Under the pieces are notes generated by a model, which worked only from the letters and a program-made list of their open reading frames with translations, did not search any database and was not told the DNA's origin. This document shows positions 52,445 to 61,822 of a DNA stretch of 64,000 nucleotides, piece by piece. Where the stretch lies: NCBI RefSeq assembly GCF_001888185.1, contig NZ_CP016364.1, positions 744,001-808,000 of the forward strand, written 5' to 3'. The translations under genes were made by a program, and so were the position numbers. The DNA comes from Phaeobacter porticola. GTDB lineage: Bacteria; Pseudomonadota; Alphaproteobacteria; Rhodobacterales; Rhodobacteraceae. The number at the start of each line of letters is the position of its first letter. Position 1 is the stretch's first letter.

Positions 52445-53803
52445 ATGTCAGAAGAACTCCCAGAATTTCTCACACAAGGGGAACAGGCTCGTTTATTTCC
52501 CGTGCTTTCAACAACATCGAAAGAGGGGCGAACGACTTCGATTGTTTTGGCTTGTTTGGCAAAGGTGGATGAATTCGGAGCAAGTCTGCTTGCGAGCCTT
52601 GGGCAGCGAGTTGGCGTTCGATCTAAGATTGAAACCTACACTGAAGTCGTCTGTACAAATCGCGCGTCGGATCAAAAGGATAGACCTGACGGCTTGATTG
52701 TCATGCGAACAGGGAGCCGTGAGTGGCGCGCCTTGGTTGAAGCCAAAGTGGGATCAAACAATCTTGATGCTGACCAGATCGAAAAATATCGACAATTGGC
52801 CAAAGATAATGAGATCGACTGTGTGATTTCCATATCAAATCAATTTGCAACAACCCCTTCCACGCATCCGGTATCCGAAGTCAACAAAAGCCGATCTAAG
52901 ATTCCGGTCTATCATTGGTCATGGATGCACATTCTTACCGAAGTGGATCTTTTACTGAGCCGCAATTCCGTATCAGATATGGATCAGCGCGTGCTTTTAA
53001 ATGAGTTGAGGCGCTTTCTGACTCATGAAAGTGCAGGCGTGAAGGGGTTTGATCGTATGCCCAAGGAGTGGGGCGAGCTAAATAAGCTCGTATCCAGTGG
53101 GGGTATCATAACTGCAAAATCGGCAGATGCTCATGCGGTTATCACGGCATGGCATCAGGAAACACGCGACTTGTCTTTGATCCTTAGTCGGATGACGGAA
53201 GCCTATGTCGCGGAACGGTTGCCAAGGAAATATCTGTCAGATGGGGCGCTGCGTTTCAAAGATGAGCTGAACTTCTTAAGAGAAAATCGCCAGCTACATG
53301 CAGAACTGGATGTCCCAGATGCCGCAGCACCAATCAAAGTTGTAGTAGATATTAGTCGACGAAGCGTTGATGTCGGGATGGTTTTGCGTGCGCCAGAAGA
53401 CAAGGTTTCGACTAGGGCGCGGGTCAATTGGATCTTGCGGCAGGTTAAGGCGGACAAGCAAGAAGACTTGTACCTGAGGCTTATGTGGCCAGGGAAATCG
53501 GAGCCTACTCAACATCTGGTTTCTGATTTAAAAGAAAATTCTGATGCAGCAGCTAAAGGGAAAGATCAGCTTTCCCCACATAGCTTCTTTATATTTAGGT
53601 CCAAGCAGCTCGGAGCACGTTTCGCGCAGCAGGCAAATTTCATCATCGACTTAGAAGAAATGGTTCCGGCCTACTATCGTGATGTAGGAGCAAATTTGTC
53701 AGCGTGGCAGAAGAGAGCACCAAGGATCAAAGAGGATCGATCAACCGCGGAAGATGTGACTACGGAGGCGATTTCTGAGGACGCCCAGAACTATGATGTC
53801 TAG
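52445..53803 (+). CDS. Low-GC accessory protein with PD-(D/E)XK nuclease-like domain
   Basis: A 452-residue protein not recognised as a named family. Near residues 80-120 it has PDGLIV (D82), ALVEAKV (E99, K101) and DADQIEKYRQLA (Q111), the D...ExK plus helix-Q pattern of PD-(D/E)XK nucleases. The rest is mixed alpha/beta with no membrane segment. Three sampled 60-base rows hold 25, 30 and 23 G/C, against 42 in a row from neighbouring glpD, so recent transfer is likely. It stands alone behind a terminator. ATG 52445 is chosen; ATG 52397 is possible. A defence or DNA-processing role is inferred. Confidence 0.7.
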   Translation: MSEELPEFLTQGEQARLFPVLSTTSKEGRTTSIVLACLAKVDEFGASLLASLGQRVGVRSKIETYTEVVCTNRASDQKDRPDGLIVMRTGSREWRALVEAKVGSNNLDADQIEKYRQLAKDNEIDCVISISNQFATTPSTHPVSEVNKSRSKIPVYHWSWMHILTEVDLLLSRNSVSDMDQRVLLNELRRFLTHESAGVKGFDRMPKEWGELNKLVSSGGIITAKSADAHAVITAWHQETRDLSLILSRMTEAYVAERLPRKYLSDGALRFKDELNFLRENRQLHAELDVPDAAAPIKVVVDISRRSVDVGMVLRAPEDKVSTRARVNWILRQVKADKQEDLYLRLMWPGKSEPTQHLVSDLKENSDAAAKGKDQLSPHSFFIFRSKQLGARFAQQANFIIDLEEMVPAYYRDVGANLSAWQKRAPRIKEDRSTAEDVTTEAISEDAQNYDV

Positions 53804-53937
53804 CCACCTCAGACAACGTCAGCCTTTCTGACCAAATGTTTTGCGTGCGAAACAATCAGGCAGGGGGGCTGATACTTTTTGTGGGCGTTGCGCGGGGTGC
53901 GGGCGCATAGGGGTTGGATGTGTTGCAGGCGGGTTAA

Positions 53938-53966
53938 GGCGCCGGGGCCTGAAATGGCCCGGCACC
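53938..53966 (-). terminator. Terminator-like hairpin after glpD
   Basis: On the minus strand GGTGCCGGGCC pairs with GGCCCCGGCGCC, with one bulge and an ATTTCA loop. Only two T residues follow, so the termination strength is doubtful. Confidence 0.5.
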
Positions 53967-53987
53967 CACCCGTCCCAGAGACCGCAC

Positions 53988-55577
53988 TCAGGCGGCCAGA
54001 TCTGCGGCCTTGCTGCGGATGTACGTGTCGACCGCCGCGCGCTCTTCCTCGCTCAGACGCAGGGCCAGTTTGGTGCGGCGCAGCAGGTAATCCTCGCCGG
54101 TGCGGACCCATTCGTGGGCGATGGTCCAGTCAAGTTCACGGGCGGTGATGGTGGCGCCGAAGTCCTGGCCGAGATCGGCGGCTGTGGTGGCTTGGCCCAG
54201 CACGTCCCAGGCCTCTGTCCCATAGGCGCGGATCAGGCGACGGGTCGCGTAAGGGCTGAGGAACGGATAGTCCTGCGCCAGTTTCGCGGTCAGTTTTGCC
54301 ACGTCTCCGACCGGGAAATCACCGCCGGGCAGGGCAACGCCTGCGGTCCAGTCGGCGGGCAGATCGGGGAACACGGTTGCGATCTTCTCCAGCGCGGCCT
54401 CGGCCAGTTTGCGATAGGTGGTGATCTTGCCGCCAAAGACATTCAGCAGCGGCGCGGCGCTGTCGTTCAGGGTCAGCACATATTCGCGGGTGGCGGCGGT
54501 GGCAGAGCTGGCGCCATCGTCATAAAGCGGGCGCACGCCGGAATAGGTCCAGACGATATCGTCACGGCTGAGCGGATTGGCGAAATACTGCGAGGCGAAA
54601 TTGATCAGGTAATCCTGTTCCTCGGGCGTGCAGGTCGGGGCGGTCTGCGGGTCGGGGTGGTCGGCGTCAGTGGTGCCGATCAGCGTGTAGTCTTCCTCAT
54701 AGGGGATGGCGAAGATGATGCGCCCGTCGGTGCCCTGAAAGAAGTAGCAGCGCCCGTGATCATAGAGTTTCGGGACCACGATATGGCTGCCGCGCACAAG
54801 ACGGACGCTTTCGCGGCTGTTCTGGCCCAGCTTCTGACGCAGCACATCTGCCACCCAGGGACCGCCGGCATTCACCAGCATCTTGGCACGGCGCTGCGAG
54901 GTTTCGCCCGTGGTGATGTCTTCAAGGTCAATCACCCAGTGGTCCGCGTTGCGGGTGGCGCCGGTCACTTTGGTGCGGGTCATGATTTCGGCGCCGCGGG
55001 CCTCGGCGTCGCGGGCATTCAGCACCACCAGCCGTGCGTCTTCGATCCAGCAGTCGGAATATTCAAAAGCGGTCTTGAACTTCGGATCCAGCGGGCGGCC
55101 GGCGGGATCGCTGGCGAGATCCAGTTTGGAGGTGCCGGGAAGGATGCCGCGTTTGCCGAGGCTGTCGTACATGAACAGGCCAAGACGGATCAGCCAAGCC
55201 GGACGCCGACCCTTCATCCACGGCATGATGGTGGTCAGCAGTTTTGACGTCGGCGTGGTGTTGTCAAAGCGCATGTCCTTATGAAACGGCAGCACAAAGC
55301 GCATTGGCCAGGAGATATGCGGCATCGCTTTCAACAGCACCTCGCGTTCGATCAGCGCCTCACGCACCAGCCGGAATTCGAAGTATTCAAGATAGCGCAA
55401 TCCGCCGTGAAACAGCTTGGTCGAGGCGGAGGAGGTGGCGGAGGCAAGATCGTTCATCTCAGCCAGCGCCACGGACAGGCCCCGCCCTGCGGCGTCGCGG
55501 GCGATGCCGCAACCATTGATGCCGCCGCCGATGATGAAAAGATCGGTGATTTGGTCTTGAGCGTTTGTGTTAGACAT
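53988..55577 (-). CDS. glpD: Glycerol-3-phosphate dehydrogenase, aerobic FAD-type (GlpD)
   Basis: A 529-residue membrane-peripheral flavoenzyme that oxidises sn-glycerol 3-phosphate to DHAP and feeds the quinone pool. FAD site: LFIIGGGINGCGIARDAAGR. Also present are ATSSASTKLFHGGLRYLEYF, GVRPLYDD and the DAO C-terminal domain ending AAVDTYIRSKAADLAA. The ATG at 55577 overlaps the end of glpR by eight bases, so the two are translationally coupled. The same frame stays open upstream through glpR but in a nonsense reading. Confidence 0.94.
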   Translation of the reverse strand: MSNTNAQDQITDLFIIGGGINGCGIARDAAGRGLSVALAEMNDLASATSSASTKLFHGGLRYLEYFEFRLVREALIEREVLLKAMPHISWPMRFVLPFHKDMRFDNTTPTSKLLTTIMPWMKGRRPAWLIRLGLFMYDSLGKRGILPGTSKLDLASDPAGRPLDPKFKTAFEYSDCWIEDARLVVLNARDAEARGAEIMTRTKVTGATRNADHWVIDLEDITTGETSQRRAKMLVNAGGPWVADVLRQKLGQNSRESVRLVRGSHIVVPKLYDHGRCYFFQGTDGRIIFAIPYEEDYTLIGTTDADHPDPQTAPTCTPEEQDYLINFASQYFANPLSRDDIVWTYSGVRPLYDDGASSATAATREYVLTLNDSAAPLLNVFGGKITTYRKLAEAALEKIATVFPDLPADWTAGVALPGGDFPVGDVAKLTAKLAQDYPFLSPYATRRLIRAYGTEAWDVLGQATTAADLGQDFGATITARELDWTIAHEWVRTGEDYLLRRTKLALRLSEEERAAVDTYIRSKAADLAA

Positions 55578-56355
55578 TTTCGCTACTTTCGTTTTCGCCA
55601 ACCCAGAGGATTTGCGTGCCTGCGGCCTTTGCCGCGCGGGAAAATTCAGCGGGGACGGGGCGGTCGGTGACCACCACGTCGAGATCGGAGATATCGCAGA
55701 TGCGGACCGGGGCGGTGCGCTCGAACTTGCTGCCGTCGCAGACAAGCACGCGCTTGCGGGCGTTTTTGAGGATGGCGCGGGCGACGGAGACTTCACGCGC
55801 ATCATGGTCAAGAATGGCGCCGTCTGCGTCCATGGCCGAGGCGCCGATGACAGCGATATCAACCTTGTAACGGGCAATGAATTCCAGCGCGTCCTCGCCG
55901 ACGATGGCGCCGTCGCTTTGCCGGATGGCCCCGCCGACAAGTACCAGTTCCTTGCTCTCATCCTCCATCATCATATTGATAATATTGATATTGTTAGACA
56001 GAACAGTGAGGCCGCGATGGCCTGAAAGGGCGCGGGCGACCTGTTCGGTGGAGGTGCCGATATTGAGCGTGATGGCGCAGTTGTCAGGGATCAGATCAGC
56101 GGCGAGCGCGGCCATGGCGCGTTTGCCGCGGGCATTCAGCTTGCGCCGTTCGGCATAGTCGCGGCTGGCGCCACTGCTGCTGCGCACCGCACCACCATGC
56201 ACGCGGGAGAGCGCGCCACGGGCAGCCAGATCGCGCAGGTCGGTGCGGATGGTTTGCAGCGAGACGCCAAAGCGCTGCGCGAGATCCTCGACCTCGACCC
56301 GGTCCTGTCGGGTCAGCAGGTCCAGAATGGCGGCCTGTCTGTCGCTTGCGTCCAT
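55570..56355 (-). CDS. glpR: DeoR-family regulator GlpR
   Basis: A 261-residue repressor. The N-terminal DeoR winged helix has RQAAILDLLTRQDRVEVEDL and VSLQTIRTDLRDLAARGAL. The effector domain has INIGTSTEQVARAL and DADGAILDHDAREVSVARAI, as in GlpR proteins that bind glycerol 3-phosphate. It heads the glpR-glpD operon. It probably represses its own operon, but no operator was identified in the 94 bases upstream. Confidence 0.9.
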   Translation of the reverse strand: MDASDRQAAILDLLTRQDRVEVEDLAQRFGVSLQTIRTDLRDLAARGALSRVHGGAVRSSSGASRDYAERRKLNARGKRAMAALAADLIPDNCAITLNIGTSTEQVARALSGHRGLTVLSNNINIINMMMEDESKELVLVGGAIRQSDGAIVGEDALEFIARYKVDIAVIGASAMDADGAILDHDAREVSVARAILKNARKRVLVCDGSKFERTAPVRICDISDLDVVVTDRPVPAEFSRAAKAAGTQILWVGENESSENV

Positions 56356-56449
56356 GGGAGATCCTTTCGCAGGCCTATCTAGGCCTCTGGTTGCGAGAAG
56401 TCACGGATTATTTTCGTTTCGCTTTCGTTTCGCTTTTTTGACTGGCTGA

Positions 56450-57556
56450 TCAGGCGATCGGAATCAGATGGTTGTCCCAGGCGAGATCTGTGCGGGCCCG
56501 GATGTGCGACGGACGATCAGCTTGGCTGGTGCTCAGCTGTGCCAGCAGCCCCTGACCGGTGGTGACAACAAAGCCATCCGCGTCACTGGCCAGCCCGCAG
56601 ACATCCGTGAGGCGAAGTTCCCGCAGCAGCGCGCCGGTGGTGCAATCGGCGATCTGCACCACACCACCGCGCGGGGAGGTGACGGCGATCTGTGTTCCAT
56701 CGCAGGAAAAGGCGACGGAGCCGCCATAGCCGTTGAGGTTGCGCAGGCGGGGGTCATCCTCGGCCATCAGGCGGGGGGCAGAGCCGGGATTGTGCAGACC
56801 GATGATCGGCAGGTCCGCGCCCGCGTCGCCCTGCCACTGCATTGCAAAACCAACAGTCCCTGTGGCGCTGATGGCAAGGTGGCGGATCGAGTTCAGGCGC
56901 ATATCGGCGTTCAGGATCAGCTGATCCTGCAGGGTGCCCTCAAGGCTGAGGTAGCTGAGGTTGGGTTGCATGGTGGCGAGGTTCAGCTTTGCGCGGCCGC
57001 TGTCGGGGTGGGTCTGAATGCCGCCGTTGGCCACCACCAGATTGTGCTGGCCGTCAGGGCTGGTGCGCAGCTTGATATCATGCGGGCCAATGCCGCCGGA
57101 GGCATGATCGCCAATCCGGCGGTAGCCGTCGCTGGCGTCCCAGATGCCGATGCGGCCGTCGCCGCTTTCAAAGGCGTTTTCGGTGGTGAAGAGAGACCTG
57201 CCGTCCGGGGAGAATACGCCATGGCCATAGAAGTGATGTCCGGGTGGCGGGGTGAGCCGGGCCAGGGCCGCACCGGTGCGGCAGTCGATCACATCCGCGA
57301 ACTGTCCGGGGCGGCGGGCAAAGGCGACCGCCTCCGGGCGGGTCGGGTGCGCGGTTGCGGCATGGCCCCGGGCGGGCAGGGCGTGGCGGAACAGGATGGC
57401 GCCGGTGCGGTCCAGACCCGCGAGGAGGAAGCTGCCATCGGGGGATTTACCCGCCGAGAGATAGGCAGGGTGGCCAAGGTCGGCCCAGCTGGCCTGCGGC
57501 GCCATGCCTGCGGCCAGAAGACCGGCAAGAAACCCGCGACGGGAGGGGCCTGCCAT
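56450..57556 (-). CDS. DUF1513 family Tat-exported beta-propeller-like protein
   Basis: A 368-residue protein with a Tat signal (SRRGFLAGLLAAGMA). The mature part is DUF1513: repeated YLSAGKSPDGSFLLAGLD, GHGVFSPDGRSLFTTENAF, NLVVANGGIQTHPDSGR and FSCDGTQIAVTSPRGG blades. This is usually the last gene of imelysin/DUF1111 groups thought to respond to iron. The ATG at 57556 is preferred because it gives the Tat signal. It lies four bases after the imelysin-like gene. Biochemical role unknown. Confidence 0.86.
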   Translation of the reverse strand: MAGPSRRGFLAGLLAAGMAPQASWADLGHPAYLSAGKSPDGSFLLAGLDRTGAILFRHALPARGHAATAHPTRPEAVAFARRPGQFADVIDCRTGAALARLTPPPGHHFYGHGVFSPDGRSLFTTENAFESGDGRIGIWDASDGYRRIGDHASGGIGPHDIKLRTSPDGQHNLVVANGGIQTHPDSGRAKLNLATMQPNLSYLSLEGTLQDQLILNADMRLNSIRHLAISATGTVGFAMQWQGDAGADLPIIGLHNPGSAPRLMAEDDPRLRNLNGYGGSVAFSCDGTQIAVTSPRGGVVQIADCTTGALLRELRLTDVCGLASDADGFVVTTGQGLLAQLSTSQADRPSHIRARTDLAWDNHLIPIA

Positions 57557-57560
57557 GGGG

Positions 57561-58679
57561 TCAATCCCCGTCGAGGGAGTTGAACCCTGCGGTGACGCCG
57601 AGTTTCGGGCCAAGCCGGGTGGTGATCAGGCTGCGCAGGTCGTTGACGTCCTGCTGCACGGCTTCGATGCGGAAGCGGCGGGCGGGGTCGGCCACCCCGG
57701 CGAGGGAGGGATCGTCCAGCGCGCTGGCGCGGGTCAGCGCCTTGGCAAAGCCTGCATGGATATCCTGCATCAGCGCGGGGTCGCCTGCGGCGAGGGCAAG
57801 GGCGAGCGGTTCCATCGCGGTGAGGGTCAGCACGATGTGGCGCTGACTGCGGGCGGAACGGCGGGCCTCGGCGCGGTTGGGGCGGGGGGCGTCGAACTGG
57901 CCCAGCGGACGGCCCAGCCGCATATCGATCAGCACCTGAAACCCGGTGGTCAGGGTTTTGAACAGCTCCTGCCGGATCTCCGCCTCCGACTGGTAGCGGT
58001 TGCCCGGTCCGGGGCTGACCAGTGTCACGGCATAACTGTTGTGCCAATCATCGCGGATCGTGGCGGTCGTGCGGGCGATGTCGGCGCTGATGGCCGCAAC
58101 CAGGGTGCAGCGCTGGTCTGCGGTGCCTTCGGATTGGATCGCCGCATCAAAGAGGAGATATTCCAATGCGTAGAAGCCGCGCAGTGCAACCGACTGGCTG
58201 GCGAAGGCATCTTCATCGGTGAGGGTGTCGCGGGTGGCCTCGGTGAGGGCGCGGCGCAGGGTGCCGGGGATCTTGTTGCGGCTGTCCGGCCAAAAGGCGA
58301 GGGCAAAGGCGCGGTTGTCGGTCTCGGTGGGGCCAAACCGCAGGTGGCTGGCAGCGATCCAGGCGTCAAAGGCGCGGGCAAAAGCGTCGCGCAGGGCTGG
58401 ATCATCCGGGGTGCAATGGCTGGCGGCGACCTCGGCCAGGGTGGCGCTGGTCTGCGCTAGCCTGTCAAAGCCGGGGAGAATGTGGTGGGTGAGGATCCAG
58501 TCCAATTGATGTGCCGGGGCCAGGGTCTGGGGCGGTGTATTGGGCACGCTGACAGCTGTGGTGTCGGTCCGCGCGGGGGCCGCCTGCGGGAGCAGGGTGG
58601 CGCAGACCATAGCGGTCGCAACCGTCAGGGCGACAACACGCGACAGGCGCGTGCGGGACAGGGAAAGGGGGTTCGGCAT
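57561..58679 (-). CDS. Imelysin-family protein (second, divergent copy)
   Basis: A 372-residue exported protein with signal VVALTVATAMVCATLLPQ. The imelysin core is present: HLRFGPTETDNRAFALAFWP, and LRGFYALEYLLFD in place of the usual GYHAIEFLLWG motif, so the His is changed to Tyr. DRLAQTSATLAEVAASHC lies nearby. The family is linked to iron uptake. The ATG shares its first base with the stop codon region of the DUF1111 gene. The changed motif suggests altered metal or ligand binding. Confidence 0.82.
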   Translation of the reverse strand: MPNPLSLSRTRLSRVVALTVATAMVCATLLPQAAPARTDTTAVSVPNTPPQTLAPAHQLDWILTHHILPGFDRLAQTSATLAEVAASHCTPDDPALRDAFARAFDAWIAASHLRFGPTETDNRAFALAFWPDSRNKIPGTLRRALTEATRDTLTDEDAFASQSVALRGFYALEYLLFDAAIQSEGTADQRCTLVAAISADIARTTATIRDDWHNSYAVTLVSPGPGNRYQSEAEIRQELFKTLTTGFQVLIDMRLGRPLGQFDAPRPNRAEARRSARSQRHIVLTLTAMEPLALALAAGDPALMQDIHAGFAKALTRASALDDPSLAGVADPARRFRIEAVQQDVNDLRSLITTRLGPKLGVTAGFNSLDGD

Positions 58680-60319
58680 CAGAGCGACTCCAGAAAGCGG
58701 ATCAGATCGGCGCGGTCTTCGGGCGCAAGGCCCACCACGGTGTCTCGGGCGGATTGGGCTTCGCCGCCATGCCAGAGGATCGCCTCCAGCAGGGTGCGGG
58801 CGCGGCCATCATGCAGGAAACCTGCGCGTGGGTTCACTTGCTGCACCAGCCCGATCCCCCAGAGCGGCGCGGTGCGCCATTCGCGCCCGGTGGCGCGGGC
58901 TTCGGGGCGGTGGTCAGCAAGGCCGTCGCCCATGTCGTGCAGCAAGAGGTCGCTATAGGGCCAGACCAGCTGGAAGCTCTGCGCGGGTTGCGCCTCCAGC
59001 CGGTTGGTGACGAATTTTGGCGTATGACAGCTGGTGCAGCCTGCGCTGTAGAATTGCGCCTTGCCGCGCAGGACGGCGGGGTCGTCCGGGGTGCGGCGGG
59101 CAGGCACGCCGAGGTTGCGGCTGTAGAAGGTGACCAGATCCATATTGGGCTGGTCAATCTCGGTCTCGCGAATGTCATTGCCGCCGTGCGGGGCGCTCTG
59201 GCAGGCGGTTTGTGCGGTGGTGCAATCGCCTGCATGGACCGGAAACAGCGGCGTGGAGATGCCGATATCGCCGGAAAACGCGGCGGCGGATTGTTCATGC
59301 ACCGTGGGCTGCCCGGCCTTGTAGCCAAAGCGGCCCAGCATGATCCGGTTGTGTTCCGCTGACCAGACCAGATTGGCGCGCCCGGAGATGCCGTCGCCGT
59401 TGCTGTCATCCGCATCCGCGCCTGCCAGAAGGTCTGCGGCGGGGATCGCCTCCAACAGGCCGAGGCCAATCATGCTGGGGGCGACGCGCGGCGACAGCAT
59501 GGCGTCCTTGTGCAGCGGGCCATAACCGAGGGTATTGGCGCTGTAGTCGGGGCGGTGCAGGGTGGCGGTCTCGCCACCTGCGAGTGCGATGATCTCTTCG
59601 CTGTAGGTGACGCCAAGGCGGTATTCGGGCGCGATACCGGGGGCGGAGAAATCCTGCATCTGGCCGCCATAGGTTGGCTCGGGTGCGGTGCCGATGTAGT
59701 CGGTGATTGCCTGCATCTGGTCCGGCACCGGGCCGGGGATGGAGACGCGCAGAAACATCGTGGTGGAGACATAATCCGGGCCATCCGGCACATGGCCGCG
59801 CCCGTCCTTCAGGTGGCAGCGCTGGCAGGAGCGCGCATTATAGAGCGGCCCCAGCCCATCAGAGGCGAGGGTGGAGGCGGGCGAGAACACCCAGATCTTC
59901 TTGAACAGCCCATTGCCGAGTTTGAATTCCAGCTCTTCCTCAAAGCTGAGGTTGGCGCTGTGCTGCGAAAACGCCTCGTCATCGGTGCGGGCGCGCACGG
60001 TGGCCGCACCTGCGGGCAGGGCCTCATAAGGTTCGGGCTGGTCGAACTGCGTTGTTGGGCGGGTGACGGCGCGAATGCGGGTCTGTTCCTGCGCGGTGCG
60101 GGGAAGGGTGGCGAGATGCGGATCGCCGATCGTGGCATAGGGAGGCGCAGTCTGCGCGCGGTCTGTATCGCCCTCTGGCGCGTCCCCTGCCAGGGTTTCC
60201 GACAGCGCAGTGGTTTGCGTGTCGGCCAGAGTGGGAAGCGGTGCGATCAGCGCGAGGAGGCTGAGGCCCATCAACAGCTGGGACAAATGCGGGCGGTGGG
60301 GCGACGGGGAAACGCGCAT
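58679..60319 (-). CDS. Di-heme DUF1111 (thiol oxidoreductase-like) protein
   Basis: A 546-residue exported protein of the di-heme oxidoreductase DUF1111 family. A signal peptide (LLMGLSLLALIAPLPTLA) is followed by heme sites SCQRCHLKDGRGH and GCTSCHTPKF, with the GLGLLEAIPAADLLAGADADD segment between. It lies between two imelysin-type genes. Electron transfer in periplasmic iron handling is inferred. ATG 60319 is preferred; an in-frame start further up at 60391 or beyond includes the 9-base tandem repeat and would push the signal inwards. Confidence 0.85.
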   Translation of the reverse strand: MRVSPSPHRPHLSQLLMGLSLLALIAPLPTLADTQTTALSETLAGDAPEGDTDRAQTAPPYATIGDPHLATLPRTAQEQTRIRAVTRPTTQFDQPEPYEALPAGAATVRARTDDEAFSQHSANLSFEEELEFKLGNGLFKKIWVFSPASTLASDGLGPLYNARSCQRCHLKDGRGHVPDGPDYVSTTMFLRVSIPGPVPDQMQAITDYIGTAPEPTYGGQMQDFSAPGIAPEYRLGVTYSEEIIALAGGETATLHRPDYSANTLGYGPLHKDAMLSPRVAPSMIGLGLLEAIPAADLLAGADADDSNGDGISGRANLVWSAEHNRIMLGRFGYKAGQPTVHEQSAAAFSGDIGISTPLFPVHAGDCTTAQTACQSAPHGGNDIRETEIDQPNMDLVTFYSRNLGVPARRTPDDPAVLRGKAQFYSAGCTSCHTPKFVTNRLEAQPAQSFQLVWPYSDLLLHDMGDGLADHRPEARATGREWRTAPLWGIGLVQQVNPRAGFLHDGRARTLLEAILWHGGEAQSARDTVVGLAPEDRADLIRFLESL

Positions 60320-60413
60320 GCGGGCGGGATCACTTCTATTGGCGGGGCGCGGGGCCTCCTGACCTTGGATAGGAGGATCCGGAGCTGGCATCAACTCTTG
60401 CAGGGTGGACAAT

Positions 60414-60449
60414 TTGTCCGGGTTGTCCGGGTTGTCCGGGTTGTTCGGG
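60414..60449. repeat. Four tandem 9-base repeats
   Basis: TTGTCCGGG occurs three times followed by TTGTTCGGG, a perfect 9-base period. It lies in the 235 bases between the imelysin and DUF1111 genes. If read in the DUF1111 frame it would encode an Asn-Pro-Asp repeat, so copy change would keep frame. Confidence 0.85.
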
Positions 60450-60489
60450 CGAATTGGTGCTGCAAACGGGCCGGGCCAAAACGCCAAGA

Positions 60490-60518
60490 GCAGGGGCCAC
60501 GCGATGCGCCGCCCCTGC
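60490..60518. other. Hairpin GCAGGGGC...GCCCCTGC between imelysin and DUF1111 genes
   Basis: GCAGGGGC and GCCCCTGC pair over a 13-base loop downstream of the imelysin stop on the minus strand, with no good T-run. It may reduce read-through into the DUF1111 gene or stabilise the upstream mRNA. Confidence 0.45.
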
Positions 60519-60553
60519 CGTATCTTTGCTGCCGTGGCAGCCCTTGGCCCGTC

Positions 60554-61822
60554 TTACTGGAAAACGGCCGTTGGGTTGTCGAGCGAGTCGGAGCCTTCGA
60601 TGGCGACGCCATCCAGATCCAGCGCTGTCACCACGCGTTCGATGGAACGGGTCTGATCGACCAGACCGTTGACGCCGCCCATGACCAGTGCTTCGCCTGC
60701 TTCATTGCCCTGTTCCAGCATCTGGTCGTAGGAGAAACCTGCCTCGGCTGCGGTTTTGATCTGACCCAGCGCGCGCATGGTGGTCGAGAGCTTGCTGCGC
60801 ATCTCGCCGTCCAGTGCCGGATCGATCTCTTGCACCAGATCGGAGAGCGACGCGCCGGAAACCATGCTGCCGTCGGTGCGGATATATTCGCCCAGATAGA
60901 CGTTCTGCACGCCCAGACCATCGTAGTAATGGCTGTTGTGGGTGTTGTCGGAGAAGCAATCATGCTCTTCTTCGGGGTCGTTCAGCATCAGGCCAAGGCG
61001 CATGCGTTCGCCGGCGGTTTCCCCGTAAGAGAGCGAGCCCATGCCGGTCAGCATGGCGGTGATGCCTGCGTTTTCATCCGACAAAAGCGTGCCGCGGGCT
61101 TCGCCTTCGGTGCCCCATTGTGCGGCCATCCACTCCAGATCGGAGAGCAGCAGATCGGTTGCCGCCTTCAGGTATTCGCCGCGGCGATCGCAGTTGCCGT
61201 TGGTGCAATCCTCGCCTGCGGCATAGTCGGTCCAGGCGCGGCTGCCGGCGCCGTGGTCGGTGCCGTTCAGATCCTGACCCCAGAGCAGGAATTCGATGGC
61301 GTGATAGCCGGTTGCGACATTCGCCTCGACGCCGTCGGCCTCATGCAGGGTGCTTTCCAGCAGCGCAGGCGTGATGGCGCTGGCGTCGATGGATTTGCCG
61401 GACAGCTCAAAGCTGGGGTTGGCGACGATATTCAGCGCTGCAAGGGTGTTTTCATCTGTCGGTCCGCCATAGCTGGCATCGACATAATCAATCAGGCCCT
61501 CGTCCAGCGGCCATGCGTTCACTTTGCCTTCCCAATCATCGACGATGGCGTTGCCAAAGCGGAACACCTCGGACTGCTGATAGGGCACGCGGGCCGCGAG
61601 CCAGGCCTTACGGGCGGCTTCCAGTGCCTCGGCCGAAGGTTCGGCGATCAGCGCGTCAACAGCTGTTTGCAGGGTTTTTGCCGTTTCAAGGCTGTCCTGA
61701 TATTTGGCGTGCGCAATGTTTGCGTAGGTGGTCAGCACCTCAGCCTTGTCTGCCGCAAAAGCGGGAGCCGCAACTGTGGCGAGCGCTGCAACAGCGGTAC
61801 CTGCGAGAAAATGCGATGTCAT
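60554..61822 (-). CDS. Imelysin-family periplasmic protein (IrpA-like)
   Basis: A 422-residue exported protein with signal FLAGTAVAALATVAAPAFA. The imelysin motif is intact: GYHAIEFLLWGQD, with the family Glu-His pair. Other conserved blocks are RKAWLAARVPYQQSEVFRFG, WPLDEGLIDYVD and GMGSLSYGETAGERMRLGL. Imelysin proteins are induced by low iron in several bacteria and are called IrpA. The gene starts 81 bases after the Cys-rich gene and heads the imelysin/DUF1111/imelysin/DUF1513 set. Its direct substrate is not established. Confidence 0.88.
   Translation of the reverse strand: MTSHFLAGTAVAALATVAAPAFAADKAEVLTTYANIAHAKYQDSLETAKTLQTAVDALIAEPSAEALEAARKAWLAARVPYQQSEVFRFGNAIVDDWEGKVNAWPLDEGLIDYVDASYGGPTDENTLAALNIVANPSFELSGKSIDASAITPALLESTLHEADGVEANVATGYHAIEFLLWGQDLNGTDHGAGSRAWTDYAAGEDCTNGNCDRRGEYLKAATDLLLSDLEWMAAQWGTEGEARGTLLSDENAGITAMLTGMGSLSYGETAGERMRLGLMLNDPEEEHDCFSDNTHNSHYYDGLGVQNVYLGEYIRTDGSMVSGASLSDLVQEIDPALDGEMRSKLSTTMRALGQIKTAAEAGFSYDQMLEQGNEAGEALVMGGVNGLVDQTRSIERVVTALDLDGVAIEGSDSLDNPTAVFQ

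Noticed and set aside
55578-55961. Extended N-terminus of GlpD through glpR
   Set aside because: The upstream residues are an out-of-frame reading of glpR; the FAD motif begins just after the ATG at 55577.
60414-60449. Tandem 9-mers as a CRISPR or iteron origin
   Set aside because: Units are contiguous, without spacers, and no replication gene or AT-rich region is nearby.
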